Shown in pieces: positions 4,982 to 5,003 of a stretch of 5,003 nucleotides of DNA. The DNA is from Clostridiales bacterium. GTDB lineage: Bacteria; Bacillota; Clostridia; Christensenellales; DUVY01. Position 1 is the stretch's first letter; each line of letters starts with the position of its first letter. The notes beneath the pieces were generated by a model. It worked only from the letters and a program-made list of their open reading frames with translations, was not told the origin of the DNA and did not search any database. A program made the translations under genes and the position numbers. The stretch is taken from assembly GCA_031290295.1 (NCBI GenBank), contig JAITNT010000288.1:1-5003 (forward strand). The letters are read 5' to 3'.

Positions 4982-5003
4982 TTGCTTGCTTAATCCGATT
5001 CAG

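Overview
The window looks like chromosomal DNA from a Gram-positive bacterium, most likely an uncultured member of the Clostridia (Bacillota). The grounds are near-consensus sigma-A promoters, GGAGG-type ribosome binding sites, and a secreted subtilase that combines a copper-amine-oxidase-type N-terminal domain with Listeria-Bacteroides (InlB B-type) repeats. Base composition is moderate and CpG is not avoided. I cannot assign a genus from the sequence.

Layout, left to right. Bases 1-253 are non-coding and hold two identical 109-bp direct repeats (period 144 bp). Each carries three consecutive short hairpins and a minus-strand promoter-like motif. A tRNA-Ala(GGC) gene with encoded CCA follows at 280-355, then a perfectly palindromic terminator (359-388) that can work in both directions. 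Bases 397-531 are intergenic, with a weak hairpin and one copy of an imperfect repeat. A GNAT-family N-acetyltransferase gene lies on the minus strand (532-993), with a strong extended -10 promoter at 1118-1145 and a leader of about 118 nt. The second copy of the imperfect repeat lies in that leader. The divergent intergenic region (994-1552) also holds a consensus promoter for the plus-strand gene (1389-1416), a 16-bp perfect palindrome (1490-1505) and a second, weaker promoter.

The dominant gene (1553-4867) encodes a 1104-residue secreted, surface-attached S8 subtilisin-like protease. In order it has a signal peptide, a CuAO_N-like domain, an I9-like propeptide, a catalytic domain with an intact Asp/His/Ser triad and oxyanion Asn, a chitobiase/beta-hexosaminidase C-terminal-like domain, five Listeria-Bacteroides-type repeats, a beta-rich domain, and a Cys-containing motif followed by a membrane helix and a basic tail. 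The last 136 bases are non-coding, with a 16-bp direct repeat and two GC-rich hairpins.

The two proteins are transcribed divergently from separate promoters, and nothing shows that they work together. The subtilase is probably an ecto-protease at the cell surface. The acetyltransferase is cytoplasmic with unknown substrate. I see no convincing new multi-gene system. The most notable items are the hairpin-bearing identical repeats beside the tRNA, the imperfect repeat on both sides of the acetyltransferase gene, and the domain order and Cys-type C-terminal anchor of the subtilase.
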